NCBI RefSeq assembly: GCF_008806955.1
Contig: NZ_CP031727.1
Location: 2,866,001-2,930,000, forward strand
From: Cellvibrio sp. KY-YJ-3
GTDB taxonomy: Bacteria; Pseudomonadota; Gammaproteobacteria; Pseudomonadales; Cellvibrionaceae
Direction of reading: 5' to 3'
DNA length: 64,000 bases
Shown: one piece after another, positions 1 to 9,489 of the stretch
Layout: each line of letters starts with the position of its first letter
How positions within the stretch are numbered: the stretch's first letter is position 1
The notes under the pieces: model-generated
What the model saw: the letters and a program-made list of their open reading frames with translations, nothing else
Databases searched by the model: none
Told to the model about the DNA's origin: nothing
Program-made: the position numbers and the translations under genes

Positions 1-1644
1 TTGGCGCATCAGGGGAAGGTTACATCCCTGGCTTACTGGGAGCGGCTTGAGGCGCACTTTTCATTACGTGAACGCGCCCAGGGCTTGGAAAACGAGAAGC
101 GTAGCTCACAGGCGCAGATTGAATTAAAAAATGAATTTTTGGTAAATCTCGGGCAGGAAATTCGCTCCTCTATTAGCGATGTAATGAGTACCTTGTCTTT
201 AATTGATGACAGCCAGTTATCCGAACATCATCGTGAGTTATTGATGATGGCCAATAAGGCAACAGGGCGACAAATCGATCTGGTAAATAATGTCGTCGAC
301 TTTTCAAAAATTACCACTAAAACTCTGGTGCTGGATGAAGTTGAGTTTGATTTGCGCCGGGTGCTGGAAAAATTTGTGCAGGATTTCGCGCTGGATGCAC
401 ACCAACAAGGCGTAGAACTCTATTACAGCTTTGACCCAGCCATGCCACTGCGAGTGCGCGGCGATGCCGCACGCTTGAATCAAATTCTGGCGACGCTGCT
501 TAATCACACACTCAAAGCCAGTCGCATTGAACATGTATTTATCGAAGCGCGTTTTCATCAGGATCAGGATGATCTGGGCGAATTACAAGTAGTGATTAGC
601 GATAGCGAAAAGAATGTGAATGCAGATCAGGACGCTGAATCACGGGAAAGTAATTATCGCGGTATTGGTCTGTCCATTTGTAAGGGGCTGGCGGAATGTA
701 TGGGCGGCAGTATTCACCTGCGCGAAAATAAAAATCGCGGCAATCGCATTTTTATTAATGTTGCGTTGCAAGTGGTATCCCATGAGGATCGTCGTTTTGG
801 TTCCGAGCAAAAACTGCGTGGCAAACGCGCGCTACTGGTGGATCTACCAGACCATAATGGCAATGTATTAGCCGATGAAATTAACGCGTGGGGCATGACG
901 ACAGCGATAGTCGCAGGTCAGGAGCAAGCAATTACCAAGTTGCGCGAGCAGGCTAATGCAGGAGCACCGTTTGATTTGGTGCTGATTTTTACCAAGCTCA
1001 ATAATATGAATGGTTTGGCGCTCTCCCGTGAAATTACCCATCAACCGGATGTTGCGGGGGTTAAACAAATTATTGCAATGAGTATTTTGCAGAGCGATAG
1101 CCCGGAAATGAAACTCCATTTGCGCTCCAATCCACAAGTGAGTGTGATTGAAAAACCCATTATGCGCCGCCGCTTGCACGATGTTGCTGTGCAAAAACTA
1201 TTGAACCCAGGCGGTGAAGATGAGCGGAAAACTTCTGCGCAAGAATCCGTTGGTTTAGCGGTAGTGCCCAGAGTATTGCTGGTGGAAGATCATCGCGTTG
1301 ATCAAATGGTAATTAGTGCGATGCTGAAAAAATTAGGCTGCTACGTGCAAGTTGCCCAGAATGGCCTTGAGGCCGTTGAAATTGTTACCAAAGAGCGGTT
1401 CGATTTGATCCTTATGGATTACGACATGAAGGAACAGGACAGCATAACTGCCACCGAAAAGATTCGTCAGTATGAGCACAATACCCACAGCATGCATCAT
1501 TTGCCCATTGTGGCCGTAACCTCCACCCAGACTGAAACGGATCAAGAGGTGTATTTGTCGGCGGGTATGGATGATCACATCACCAAACCGATTCGTTACG
1601 ACGAGTTGGAGGAGCGGTTACAGCGCTGGCTGGAGAAATCTTGA
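1..1644 (+). CDS. Hybrid sensor kinase/response regulator with degenerate kinase core (5' end probably outside window)
   Basis: The frame is open from base 1 and begins with TTG, so the true start and the sensor domain probably lie upstream. A short coiled stretch (about residues 20-45) leads into a HisKA-like helix whose usual SHEIRTP reads GQEIRSS: Gln (codon 154-156) replaces the phospho-accepting His. In the HATPase domain the N-box reads LLNHTLKAS, with His where the metal-binding Asn is expected, and the G1 box lacks its glycines, while a GIGLSI box remains. A first receiver domain (about 275-400) has LIFTKLNN in place of the Asp motif. The last receiver (about 425-545) keeps Asp in LILMDYDM, Thr in VAVTST and Lys in ITKP. 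It likely works as a phospho-acceptor or scaffold rather than as an autokinase. Its partner is unknown. Confidence 0.85.
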   Translation: MAHQGKVTSLAYWERLEAHFSLRERAQGLENEKRSSQAQIELKNEFLVNLGQEIRSSISDVMSTLSLIDDSQLSEHHRELLMMANKATGRQIDLVNNVVDFSKITTKTLVLDEVEFDLRRVLEKFVQDFALDAHQQGVELYYSFDPAMPLRVRGDAARLNQILATLLNHTLKASRIEHVFIEARFHQDQDDLGELQVVISDSEKNVNADQDAESRESNYRGIGLSICKGLAECMGGSIHLRENKNRGNRIFINVALQVVSHEDRRFGSEQKLRGKRALLVDLPDHNGNVLADEINAWGMTTAIVAGQEQAITKLREQANAGAPFDLVLIFTKLNNMNGLALSREITHQPDVAGVKQIIAMSILQSDSPEMKLHLRSNPQVSVIEKPIMRRRLHDVAVQKLLNPGGEDERKTSAQESVGLAVVPRVLLVEDHRVDQMVISAMLKKLGCYVQVAQNGLEAVEIVTKERFDLILMDYDMKEQDSITATEKIRQYEHNTHSMHHLPIVAVTSTQTETDQEVYLSAGMDDHITKPIRYDELEERLQRWLEKS

Positions 1645-1691
1645 GTGATTCGCTAAGAAGCGTTTACAAGCGTAAACCCCTACGCAATACC

Positions 1692-1726
1692 TAAAAGTCA
1701 CTGTTACAATAAGTGGCTTTTTTTTT
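1692..1726 (+). terminator. Rho-independent terminator after sensor kinase gene
   Basis: An AAAAGTCACT / AGTGGCTTTT stem (one G-U pair) is followed by a run of nine T. It lies 48 bases after the kinase stop codon and separates it from the next gene. Confidence 0.75.
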
Positions 1727-1794
1727 GCTCCTCAACAACGACACACCCACAAAACAGCCCCGATAAAAACGCATTTCTATAAATAGGCAGGTCT

Positions 1795-4700
1795 ATGATT
1801 CGTTTATTTTCATCTATAAAGCATTTTCCATTAGTTGTGGCGCTCGGTTTGGCGTCCGCACTTTTCCTACAAGCCTGTAGCGATCAATCTTCTGCGCCCG
1901 ACAAAAATACTGTGCAGCCACCTGCCGAGGTAACCAGCCTCACGGGCGCTCATGTGTTGGTGTTTAGCAAAACCAATGGCTGGCGCCACGATTCCATTCC
2001 CGCCGGCATTGAGGCATTAAAAAAACTGGCCAGTGAAAATAATTTCACTGTGCTGGCAACGGAAGATTCAGCATTGTTTAACGATGCGGAGCTGGCGAAG
2101 TTCAACGCGGTGGTATTTTTAAATACCACCAGCGATGTATTGAACGAGCAACAAGAGTTAGCTATGGAGCGCTACATTCAGGCGGGTGGCGGTTTCGTGG
2201 GAATCCATGCGGCGACCGATACTGAATCGGGTGGCGATTGGTTTTGGTATCGCAACCTGGTTGGCGCCGTGTTTAAAAATCACCCCAGCGTGCCGAGCAA
2301 TGTGCAATTGGCGCGTGTTGATATCACCAATAAAAATCATGAATCCACCAAGGCATTACCTGATCACTTTGAGATAAATGACGAGTGGTACAACTTCCGC
2401 GACATGTACGAGTTTATTAATGTGCTCGCCAAGGTGGATGAATCTACTTATCAAGGCGGTGAGCATGGCCACGATCATCCCATTTCCTGGTATCACGAAT
2501 ATGACGGTGGTCGCTCGTTTTATACTGGCTTGGGGCATACCGCGGAAACTTTTTCTAATGCGCACTTTATACAGCATTTGTTAGGTGGCATTCGTTATTC
2601 GGTAGGGTTGAATTATCGTGAAGGCTCAGCACCGCAATTGGATTACAGTAAGTCGCGCCCGGAAAATAATCGCTTTGTTAAAAAGACCTTAATCGAAAAT
2701 TTAAACGAGCCGGTCAAGTTTGATTTCTTCCCCAATGGCGATGCGCTTATCGCCTTGCGCCCCGGTATGTTTACCCGTGTTGATTATAAAACGGGTGCCG
2801 CACATGACGCGGGAACTATTGCGGTTGAGTACAACAAGATCCAGGAGTGGGGTTTAATCGGTGTAGCCATTGACCCGGATTTTTCGCGCACCAATTGGGT
2901 TTATGTCGCTTTTAATGTGAAAGACGAGCAAAACAATTTTTACCAAAAATTATCGCGTTTTGAGTGGCGCAATAATCAGGTAGATACCAGCACCGAACAG
3001 GAAATTTTGCGCTACGGCATAGACAACAACTGCTGTCATACCGGTGGCGATTTGCAGTTTGGCAATAACGGCGAATTATTCTTTTCTACCGGCGACAATA
3101 CCAATCCCCATGATCAGGATGGTTATGCGCCGCTGGATTTTCGCCCGGACATGAAAAAGAACGATGGCTTACGCGCTCCCGGTAATACTCAGGATTTGCG
3201 CGGTAAAGTTTTGCGCATTAAGCCTAACGCAGACGGCACCTATGACATTCCCGCCGGTAATTTATTTACCGATGCCAGCCAAGGTCGCCCGGAAATTTAT
3301 GTGATGGGCGCGCGCAACCCCTACAGTATTACCTTCGATAAAAAAACCAACACCTTGTTTTACGGCGATGTAGGCCCTGATGCAAACGTTGATTCGGATG
3401 AAAAAGGTCCCCGTGGTTACGATGAAGTTAATCGTGTAACTGCGGCGGGCAACTTTGGCTGGCCACTGGTGATTGGTCAAAATCGTCCTTACAAAATGTT
3501 TGATTACATTAGTCAAAAAGGCGGTGAAACGGCTGATGTCAATGTGCCGATGAATGTGTCTGCACTCAATACCGGTGCAAAACAATTGCCACCGGCACAG
3601 CCTGCGTTTATTGCTTACCCCTATGCCGCTTCAGAAATATTCCCTGAGTTGGGTGTGGGTGGGCGCACCGCGTTGGTTGCTGATGTTTACCGTTCAAATG
3701 ATTATCCTGAGTCGGTAAATCGTTATCCGGCTTACTACGACAACAAATTGTTTATTGCGGATTTTATGCGCGCCTGGGTAAAGGCAGTGACTTTTGATGA
3801 GCAGGGGCGTATTCAAAAAATTGAGCCTTTTGCTCCGCAAATTAGTTATGCCTTGCCGATTGATACCCGTTTTTCGCCAGATGGTACGCTCTACGTATTG
3901 GAGTACGGCATGTCCTGGTTTACCGGTAACCCGGATGCACGCTTGGCGCGCATTGAATATGTGGGTGCTGGGAATCGTCCACCCTTAGCTGTGATTACTT
4001 TGAATAAAAACCAAGCTGGTTTACCCGCACACATTCAAGCATCCGCTGCTGAATCAACTGATTTGGATGGCGATGCAATTCGCTACCAGTGGACACTGAC
4101 CTGTGCCAACGATGGTTGTGCGAGTAAGGATTTAGGTAATGCCCGTGACCTGGAGCTGCCGTTTTCCGAGGCGGGAACTTTTACGCTGAGTTTGCAGATC
4201 ACTGATGTTCACGGTGCGACTGCAACCGCCAGCCAGCAATTGGAAATTGGTAATGAACCGGCCAGTATCGAATTGGTTTCTGCGCAAAATAAATCCTTCT
4301 TCTGGGGCGACACCAGTAGTTTTGCTTATCAATTAGAGATTAATGACTTGGAAGATGGTGCTATAAAAACCATCACTAACAATAATCCTAATGTGCAACT
4401 CCGTTATAGCGCTGCACAACAAGCGGGTGCACAAGGGCATCAACTGGCTAGCATTAGCGATCAAGCAAAAAATTTACTCGATGCGAATAATTGTTTAAGT
4501 TGCCACAAACTGGATGAAAAAGTTGTAGGCCCGGCATTGCGTGAAGTTGCCAAGAAATATCAGGACGATCCTAATGCTATGGCCTATTTGGTGAAAAAAA
4601 TTGGCAATGGCGGCAGCGGTGTATGGGGCGAGATGAACATGCCTGCGTTCTCTGGCTTGGGCGAAGCAGACCTGAAAGTCTTGGCGACTTATATATTGTC

Positions 4701-5310
4701 ACTCAATAAAGAAGAGGCGGCTGTAGCATCCTTACCCTTGGCAGGAAAGTTGTCGCTCAATGCGCACCAGGCAACTCAGCAGCGCTTATTGGATAACACA
4801 CCTTTTGTGGCCCAAGGTGAAGCCTATTCATTGGCGGTGAGTTATAGCGATAAACCGGTGAACGGAATGTCTGCTATTGCGGTGAATAAAATCTTTTCAC
4901 TTATCCCGCATCGGGTTGACCTTGACAGTGTGTTTGATGGCGCGCGCGCGAGTAAAGATGTTAAACGCCATACCTTCCGTGAAATTAAAACAATTCAAAT
5001 GCCTGCGACCACTGACTGGTCTGGTTTTGCATTGGGCAGTTTTGATTTAACGCAGATTAAAACGCTACAAGTAGGCGCTTTTTTCTTTAAAGAAGCGGCT
5101 GCCTGGCAATTTGAATTGCGTCGTAATAACGCAGAGGGCGAGGTGATTGCTGCTGGTGTGCTGTCATCTGGCGCAGAACTCAAAACCTATCAGCGCAGCA
5201 CTATTGCAGTAACGCCGACTTCGGGGTTTAGTGAATTGTATTTGCAACTCAAAGTGGAAAATAAAACCTCTGGCGAATTGTCGTTGCAGGATATTAGTTT
5301 TGAAAAATAA
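1795..5310 (+). CDS. Multidomain lipoprotein: ThuA + PQQ-type sugar dehydrogenase + PKD + cytochrome c
   Basis: The 1171-residue protein starts with a lipoprotein signal peptide (lipobox LQAC, Cys28). In order it shows a ThuA/trehalose-utilisation domain (about 50-275, starting VLVFSKTNGWRHDS), a six-bladed glucose/sorbosone dehydrogenase domain (about 300-735, with NNCCHTGGDLQFGNNG), a PKD/Ig-like fold (about 740-835), a class I cytochrome c (Cys900, Cys903, His904 in CLSCH; likely Met ligand in MNMPAF) and a C-terminal beta-rich region of about 170 residues. Families of this kind oxidise sugars at the cell surface or in the periplasm and hand electrons to an attached haem. The substrate cannot be read from sequence. 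It stands alone, bounded by a terminator before it and a palindrome after it. An AGGCAGG ribosome binding site precedes the ATG. Confidence 0.85.
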   Translation: MIRLFSSIKHFPLVVALGLASALFLQACSDQSSAPDKNTVQPPAEVTSLTGAHVLVFSKTNGWRHDSIPAGIEALKKLASENNFTVLATEDSALFNDAELAKFNAVVFLNTTSDVLNEQQELAMERYIQAGGGFVGIHAATDTESGGDWFWYRNLVGAVFKNHPSVPSNVQLARVDITNKNHESTKALPDHFEINDEWYNFRDMYEFINVLAKVDESTYQGGEHGHDHPISWYHEYDGGRSFYTGLGHTAETFSNAHFIQHLLGGIRYSVGLNYREGSAPQLDYSKSRPENNRFVKKTLIENLNEPVKFDFFPNGDALIALRPGMFTRVDYKTGAAHDAGTIAVEYNKIQEWGLIGVAIDPDFSRTNWVYVAFNVKDEQNNFYQKLSRFEWRNNQVDTSTEQEILRYGIDNNCCHTGGDLQFGNNGELFFSTGDNTNPHDQDGYAPLDFRPDMKKNDGLRAPGNTQDLRGKVLRIKPNADGTYDIPAGNLFTDASQGRPEIYVMGARNPYSITFDKKTNTLFYGDVGPDANVDSDEKGPRGYDEVNRVTAAGNFGWPLVIGQNRPYKMFDYISQKGGETADVNVPMNVSALNTGAKQLPPAQPAFIAYPYAASEIFPELGVGGRTALVADVYRSNDYPESVNRYPAYYDNKLFIADFMRAWVKAVTFDEQGRIQKIEPFAPQISYALPIDTRFSPDGTLYVLEYGMSWFTGNPDARLARIEYVGAGNRPPLAVITLNKNQAGLPAHIQASAAESTDLDGDAIRYQWTLTCANDGCASKDLGNARDLELPFSEAGTFTLSLQITDVHGATATASQQLEIGNEPASIELVSAQNKSFFWGDTSSFAYQLEINDLEDGAIKTITNNNPNVQLRYSAAQQAGAQGHQLASISDQAKNLLDANNCLSCHKLDEKVVGPALREVAKKYQDDPNAMAYLVKKIGNGGSGVWGEMNMPAFSGLGEADLKVLATYILSLNKEEAAVASLPLAGKLSLNAHQATQQRLLDNTPFVAQGEAYSLAVSYSDKPVNGMSAIAVNKIFSLIPHRVDLDSVFDGARASKDVKRHTFREIKTIQMPATTDWSGFALGSFDLTQIKTLQVGAFFFKEAAAWQFELRRNNAEGEVIAAGVLSSGAELKTYQRSTIAVTPTSGFSELYLQLKVENKTSGELSLQDISFEK

Positions 5311-5358
5311 TTCTTAACAAGAATTTATCACTACTCATTTTTTAAAGAGATCGCCCAC

Positions 5359-5465
5359 GGAAGGGCTCCGTAATAGCCTCTGAGACACGCCGTAAACCCA
5401 TCCATGGGGGCTTGTCGTCGACATCCTGTCTCCCACAGTCTCAGAGGCTATTACGAATCCCTTCC
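5359..5465. repeat. 107-base interrupted palindrome between convergent genes
   Basis: The left arm GGAAGGG (5359-5365) pairs with CCCTTCC (5459-5465), and GTAATAGCCTCTGAGAC (5370-5386) pairs perfectly over 17 bases with 5438-5454. Four unpaired bases sit on each side between the two stem segments. The 51-base centre holds CCCATCCATGGGGG and GTCGAC. It lies between two convergent genes, so it may act as a two-way terminator, but it has no T-run. The layout resembles mobile palindromic intergenic repeats (REP- or MITE-like) of gammaproteobacteria. No second copy is visible in this window. Confidence 0.8.
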
Positions 5466-5483
5466 TTTGATTTAACCTTTCGA

Positions 5484-6860
5484 TTACAACCCGCCACGTG
5501 TTAATTTTTCGGGGTTTAGCAATTGCTCTAATTGCTCCCGACTTAATCCACTCTGTTCCTGCGCAACATCAATAATCGCACGCCCTTCGGCATAAGCCTG
5601 TTTGGCGATAGCCGCTGCTTTCTCATAACCGATTAATGGATTTAAGGCCGTTACCAGAATCGGATTTTGTGCCAGCGCTTTTTCGATGCTAGTGTGATTA
5701 ACCGTGAAAGTCGCAATCGTTTTATCGGCCAACTCATTGCAAGCGTTACTCAGCAATTCAATCGACTGCAATAGGTTGTAAGCAATCAGCGGCAACATCA
5801 CATTCAATTGAAAGTTTCCCGATTGTCCGGCAATGCCAATACTCACGTCGTTGCCCATCACTTGTGCGCACACCATACACACGGCTTCAGGAATAACCGG
5901 GTTTACTTTGCCGGGCATAATCGATGAGCCAGGTTGCAGCGGTTTTAAATTAATTTCGCCAATGCCCGCGAGTGGGCCGGAGTTCATCCAACGTAAATCG
6001 TTGGCGATTTTCATCAGGCTCACGGCGAGGGTTTTTAACTGACCGGAGATGGCCACTGAGGTGTCTTGTGCACTCATCAAGGCAAAAAAATTATCGCCAG
6101 GCATAAAAATTAAACCCGTCGCTTCGGATAAATGCTCAGTCACTTTACTGGCAAATTCCGGGTGTGCATTAATGCCAGTACCTACTGCGGTGCCGCCTTG
6201 TGCCAAGCGCAACAACTGCGGCAGCGCCATTTGTAAACGCACATAATTGCTTTCAATTTGACTGGCCCAGCCTTCCAATTCCTGGCCAAAGGTCAGGGGC
6301 ATGGCATCCATTAAATGGGTGCGGCCGGTTTTCACTACCTCGTGTAACGCTTCCGCTTTACCGAGCAGACTGGTGTGCAGTTCTTCCAACGCAGGGAAAA
6401 GTTGCTGTTTAAGGGCGAGGGCGGCGCTGACGTGAATGGCGCTGGGAATCACATCATTACTGCTTTGGCTCATGTTTACCTGGTCATTGGCGTGCACCTT
6501 CTGCCCGGCCAAATCGCTGGCGATATGGGCAATCACTTCATTTACATTCATGTTGGTGCTGGTGCCAGAGCCGGTTTGGAATACATCTACCGGGAACTGG
6601 TCTACGTAATGCCCCGCAAGGATACTGTCGCACGCTGCCGCAATTGCCCAGGCAAGGTCGCTATCGAGCAACCCGAGCTCCTGATTGGCCAGTGCCGCTG
6701 CTTTTTTGATGTGTACCATGGCGTGAATAAAGCGCGGGGGTAGGGTGAGGTTGCTAATAGCAAAATTATCCAGTGCGCGTTGGGTTTGGGCGCCATAGAG
6801 CGCGGTTTTAGGGACTTGAACCTCACCCATGCTGTCGTGCTCAGTGCGGAACTCGCTCAT
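5484..6860 (-). CDS. fumC: Fumarate hydratase, class II
   Basis: Converts fumarate and L-malate in the citric acid cycle as a cytoplasmic tetramer. The 458-residue product matches the family length. The signature GSSIMPGKVN holds the mobile-loop catalytic Ser, and SSNDVIPSAIH and TGRTHLMDA active-site segments are present. The start at 6860 is chosen because AAGGAGG lies six bases upstream of ATGAGCGAG; an in-frame ATG at 6884 would put this ribosome binding site inside the gene. Class II enzymes are iron-free and oxygen-stable. The gene is divergent from uvrB, with 93 bases between the two starts. Confidence 0.97.
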   Translation of the reverse strand: MSEFRTEHDSMGEVQVPKTALYGAQTQRALDNFAISNLTLPPRFIHAMVHIKKAAALANQELGLLDSDLAWAIAAACDSILAGHYVDQFPVDVFQTGSGTSTNMNVNEVIAHIASDLAGQKVHANDQVNMSQSSNDVIPSAIHVSAALALKQQLFPALEELHTSLLGKAEALHEVVKTGRTHLMDAMPLTFGQELEGWASQIESNYVRLQMALPQLLRLAQGGTAVGTGINAHPEFASKVTEHLSEATGLIFMPGDNFFALMSAQDTSVAISGQLKTLAVSLMKIANDLRWMNSGPLAGIGEINLKPLQPGSSIMPGKVNPVIPEAVCMVCAQVMGNDVSIGIAGQSGNFQLNVMLPLIAYNLLQSIELLSNACNELADKTIATFTVNHTSIEKALAQNPILVTALNPLIGYEKAAAIAKQAYAEGRAIIDVAQEQSGLSREQLEQLLNPEKLTRGGL

Positions 6861-6898
6861 AGAAACCTCCTTCATTGGATTCATGACATAAATGAATC

Positions 6899-6912
6899 CT
6901 GATCCCGATCAG
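6899..6912. promoter_or_regulatory. CTGATC-CC-GATCAG palindrome in the fumC/uvrB divergent region
   Basis: Two perfect 6-base half-sites are separated by CC, in the only intergenic DNA between fumC and uvrB. It could be a regulator binding site for either gene. The spacing (CTG-N8-CAG) is two bases short of a LexA box. Confidence 0.3.
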
Positions 6913-6953
6913 TTTTAGTTACAATCACTTTTTTAATTCATTATTGAGTTCTT

Positions 6954-8966
6954 ATGTCCAAGCAATTTGTCGTTAATAGTGAATTCGCCCCCGCCGGGGA
7001 TCAGCCCACCGCCATCGCCGGCTTGGTGCAGGGGATAGAGGCTGGGCTATCGCACCAGACCCTGCTGGGGGTTACCGGTTCCGGCAAAACCTTCACCATC
7101 GCCAATGTGATTGCGCAAGTGCAGCGCCCCACGCTGATTATGGCGCACAACAAAACCCTGGCCGCGCAGTTGTATGGGGAGTTCAAAGAATTCTTCCCCA
7201 ACAATGCGGTGGAATATTTTGTTTCCTATTACGACTATTACCAACCCGAAGCCTATGTGCCGTCCTCCGATACCTTTATTGAAAAGGATTCAGCGGTAAA
7301 CGAGCATATTGAGCAGATGCGCTTGTCAGCCACCAAAGCGCTGCTGGAGCGGAAGGACGCGATTATTATCGCTTCAGTATCGGCCATTTATGGCTTGGGC
7401 GACCCGGACGCTTACATGAAAATGTTGTTGCACGTGGTACGCGGCGACAAAATTGATCAGCGCCAAATTTTGCGCCGCCTTGCTGAATTGCAATACACTC
7501 GTAACGATATGGATTTTGCGCGTGCGACTTATCGTGTGCGCGGCGAAGTGATTGATATCTATCCTGCTGATTCTGATATTGAAGCCGTGCGCATTGAGTT
7601 ATTTGATGATGAAGTCGAGCAAATTTCTATTTTTGATCCGCTCACCGGTGAGGTGCTGCAAAAAGTTCCGCGTTTTACTATTTATCCAAAATCTCACTAC
7701 GTAACTCCGCGCGAGCAAATTTTGGAAGCGATTGAAAATATCAAAGAAGAATTGCGTACCCGTCTGGAATATCTGCGTGAAAATAATAAATTGGTAGAAG
7801 CGCAGCGCTTGGAACAGCGCACCCGTTACGATTTGGAAATGATGCAGGAATTAGGTTACTGCAACGGTATTGAAAACTATTCACGCTATTTGTCCGGCCG
7901 TAACTCCGGCGAAGCTCCTCCCACCTTGTTTGATTATTTACCGCAAGACGCGTTGCTTGTTATCGATGAAAGCCATGTGACCATTCCGCAAATTGGCGCC
8001 ATGTACAAAGGCGACCGCTCGCGTAAAGAGACTCTGGTGGAATACGGTTTCCGTTTGCCCTCAGCACTGGATAACCGCCCCATGCGTTTTGATGAGTGGG
8101 AGCACATAGCCCCGCAAATGATTATGGTGTCGGCAACACCCGGAAAATACGAAGAAGAGAAGCAAGGGCAGGTCGTTGAACAGGTGGTTCGCCCCACCGG
8201 TTTGATCGACCCGGAAATTGAAATTCGCCCGGCCACAACACAAGTGGATGATGTGCTCTCTGAAATTCGCCTGCGCGTGGAAAAAGGTGATCGCGTATTA
8301 ATTACGGTACTCACCAAGCGCATGGCGGAAGACTTAACTGAATACCTCGCTGAACACGGCGTACGCATTCGCTATTTACACTCAGATATTGATACGGTGG
8401 AGCGCGTAGAAATTATTCGGGATTTACGTTTGGGGCAATTCGATGTGCTGGTGGGTATCAACCTGTTACGTGAAGGTTTGGACATGCCAGAGGTGTCACT
8501 GGTAGCGATTTTAGATGCAGATAAAGAAGGCTTTTTGCGGTCGGATCGCTCTCTCATCCAAACCATTGGCCGCGCTGCGCGTAACGTCAATGGTAAGGCG
8601 ATTCTCTACGCCGACCGCATTACTGGCTCCATGCAACGCGCGATTGAAGAAACCGATCGCCGTCGCGAAAAACAAGTGGCTCACAACCTTAAACACGGCA
8701 TCACTCCCAAAGGTATCAATAAAAGCATCGCCGATATCATGGAAGGCTCGGTCGCCCCAGGTGCTGGTGGTCGCAGCGCGCGCAATAAAGCCATGGCAAT
8801 TGCCGAGCGTAGCGGTAAATACACGGTGGATGTTAATCCAAAGGATATTTGGAAAACCATCGAGCTAATGGAAAAACAAATGTTCCAAGCCGCGAAAGAT
8901 CTGGAGTTTGAAGTGGCCGCAAAACTGCGCGATGAGATTGAGAAGTTAAAACATAAAGCGGTTTGA
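6954..8966 (+). CDS. uvrB: Excinuclease ABC subunit B
   Basis: DNA damage-verification helicase of nucleotide excision repair; it is loaded by UvrA and recruits UvrC. The 670 residues match the family. Visible are Walker [11 protein letters not shown] (about residues 39-48), the damage-binding beta-hairpin region [12 protein letters not shown] (about 92-103), the DEAD-like DESHV box, helicase motif [11 protein letters not shown], and a C-terminal UVR domain (about 630-668) that contacts UvrC. Transcribed alone, divergently from fumC, and closed by a strong terminator. Although uvrB is SOS-induced in E. coli, no CTGT-N8-ACAG box is present upstream here. Confidence 0.98.
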   Translation: MSKQFVVNSEFAPAGDQPTAIAGLVQGIEAGLSHQTLLGVTGSGKTFTIANVIAQVQRPTLIMAHNKTLAAQLYGEFKEFFPNNAVEYFVSYYDYYQPEAYVPSSDTFIEKDSAVNEHIEQMRLSATKALLERKDAIIIASVSAIYGLGDPDAYMKMLLHVVRGDKIDQRQILRRLAELQYTRNDMDFARATYRVRGEVIDIYPADSDIEAVRIELFDDEVEQISIFDPLTGEVLQKVPRFTIYPKSHYVTPREQILEAIENIKEELRTRLEYLRENNKLVEAQRLEQRTRYDLEMMQELGYCNGIENYSRYLSGRNSGEAPPTLFDYLPQDALLVIDESHVTIPQIGAMYKGDRSRKETLVEYGFRLPSALDNRPMRFDEWEHIAPQMIMVSATPGKYEEEKQGQVVEQVVRPTGLIDPEIEIRPATTQVDDVLSEIRLRVEKGDRVLITVLTKRMAEDLTEYLAEHGVRIRYLHSDIDTVERVEIIRDLRLGQFDVLVGINLLREGLDMPEVSLVAILDADKEGFLRSDRSLIQTIGRAARNVNGKAILYADRITGSMQRAIEETDRRREKQVAHNLKHGITPKGINKSIADIMEGSVAPGAGGRSARNKAMAIAERSGKYTVDVNPKDIWKTIELMEKQMFQAAKDLEFEVAAKLRDEIEKLKHKAV

Positions 8967-8987
8967 TTTTTTGTAATTATGCAGTAT

Positions 8988-9012
8988 AGGGCGCAATTTA
9001 TTGCGCCCTTTT
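8988..9012 (+). terminator. Terminator of uvrB
   Basis: AGGGCGCAA / TTGCGCCCT stem with a TTTA loop, followed by TTTT. Confidence 0.85.
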
Positions 9013-9048
9013 CATTTGATTGTGTGACCTATAACAATCGAGATTCGG

Positions 9049-9489
9049 ATGATAAAACTTTTATTCCCCATTCTTTTTCCCTCCTGGCGCTTCTTCAGCA
9101 GTATCGGCCCGTCGCCGCGTATTGATGTGGCATTTATCGCGGAAAAAAATGCTGAGCCACAAGCATGGTTGCCGTTTAGCTCTTTACCTGAGCAAGTGGG
9201 GTTTGCTGCGGGTGTGCGGCGCTTATTGCACAACCCGACATGGAATGAACGCTTGTATATCAACACTTGTGCAGAGCATTTGTTTGAAGGCCCTTCTGAT
9301 TTTTATGCACAGGAAATTGGTGCGCGTTTGGTTAATACGGTATTTAATCGGGAAATGAATGTTGATGACGCATCGCAATATTTGGTGTTTCGTATTCGCG
9401 CTATAGAATTTGACGCGGGGCAGGTGCGTGATGAGGTTGTATTTATCTCCCAACCTTTTTTATTGCAAGCGCTGGGTGGTAAACAATGA
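9049..9489 (+). CDS. Uncharacterised protein paired with an HTTM-like membrane protein
   Basis: 146 residues with no family I recognise. A hydrophobic, aromatic start (MIKLLFPILFPSWRFF) may be a membrane anchor or a buried strand rather than a cleavable signal. The rest is a mixed alpha/beta sequence with a Cys in NTCAEHLFEG. Its stop overlaps the next start (ATGA, 9486-9489), so the two are translationally coupled and probably work together. Small soluble companions next to HTTM-type membrane proteins are seen in other gammaproteobacteria (recalled, not checked). Function unknown. Confidence 0.7.
   Translation: MIKLLFPILFPSWRFFSSIGPSPRIDVAFIAEKNAEPQAWLPFSSLPEQVGFAAGVRRLLHNPTWNERLYINTCAEHLFEGPSDFYAQEIGARLVNTVFNREMNVDDASQYLVFRIRAIEFDAGQVRDEVVFISQPFLLQALGGKQ

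Noticed and set aside
6899-6912. LexA box for uvrB
   Set aside because: Spacing CTG-N8-CAG is two bases short of CTG-N10-CAG and the outer T/A are missing.
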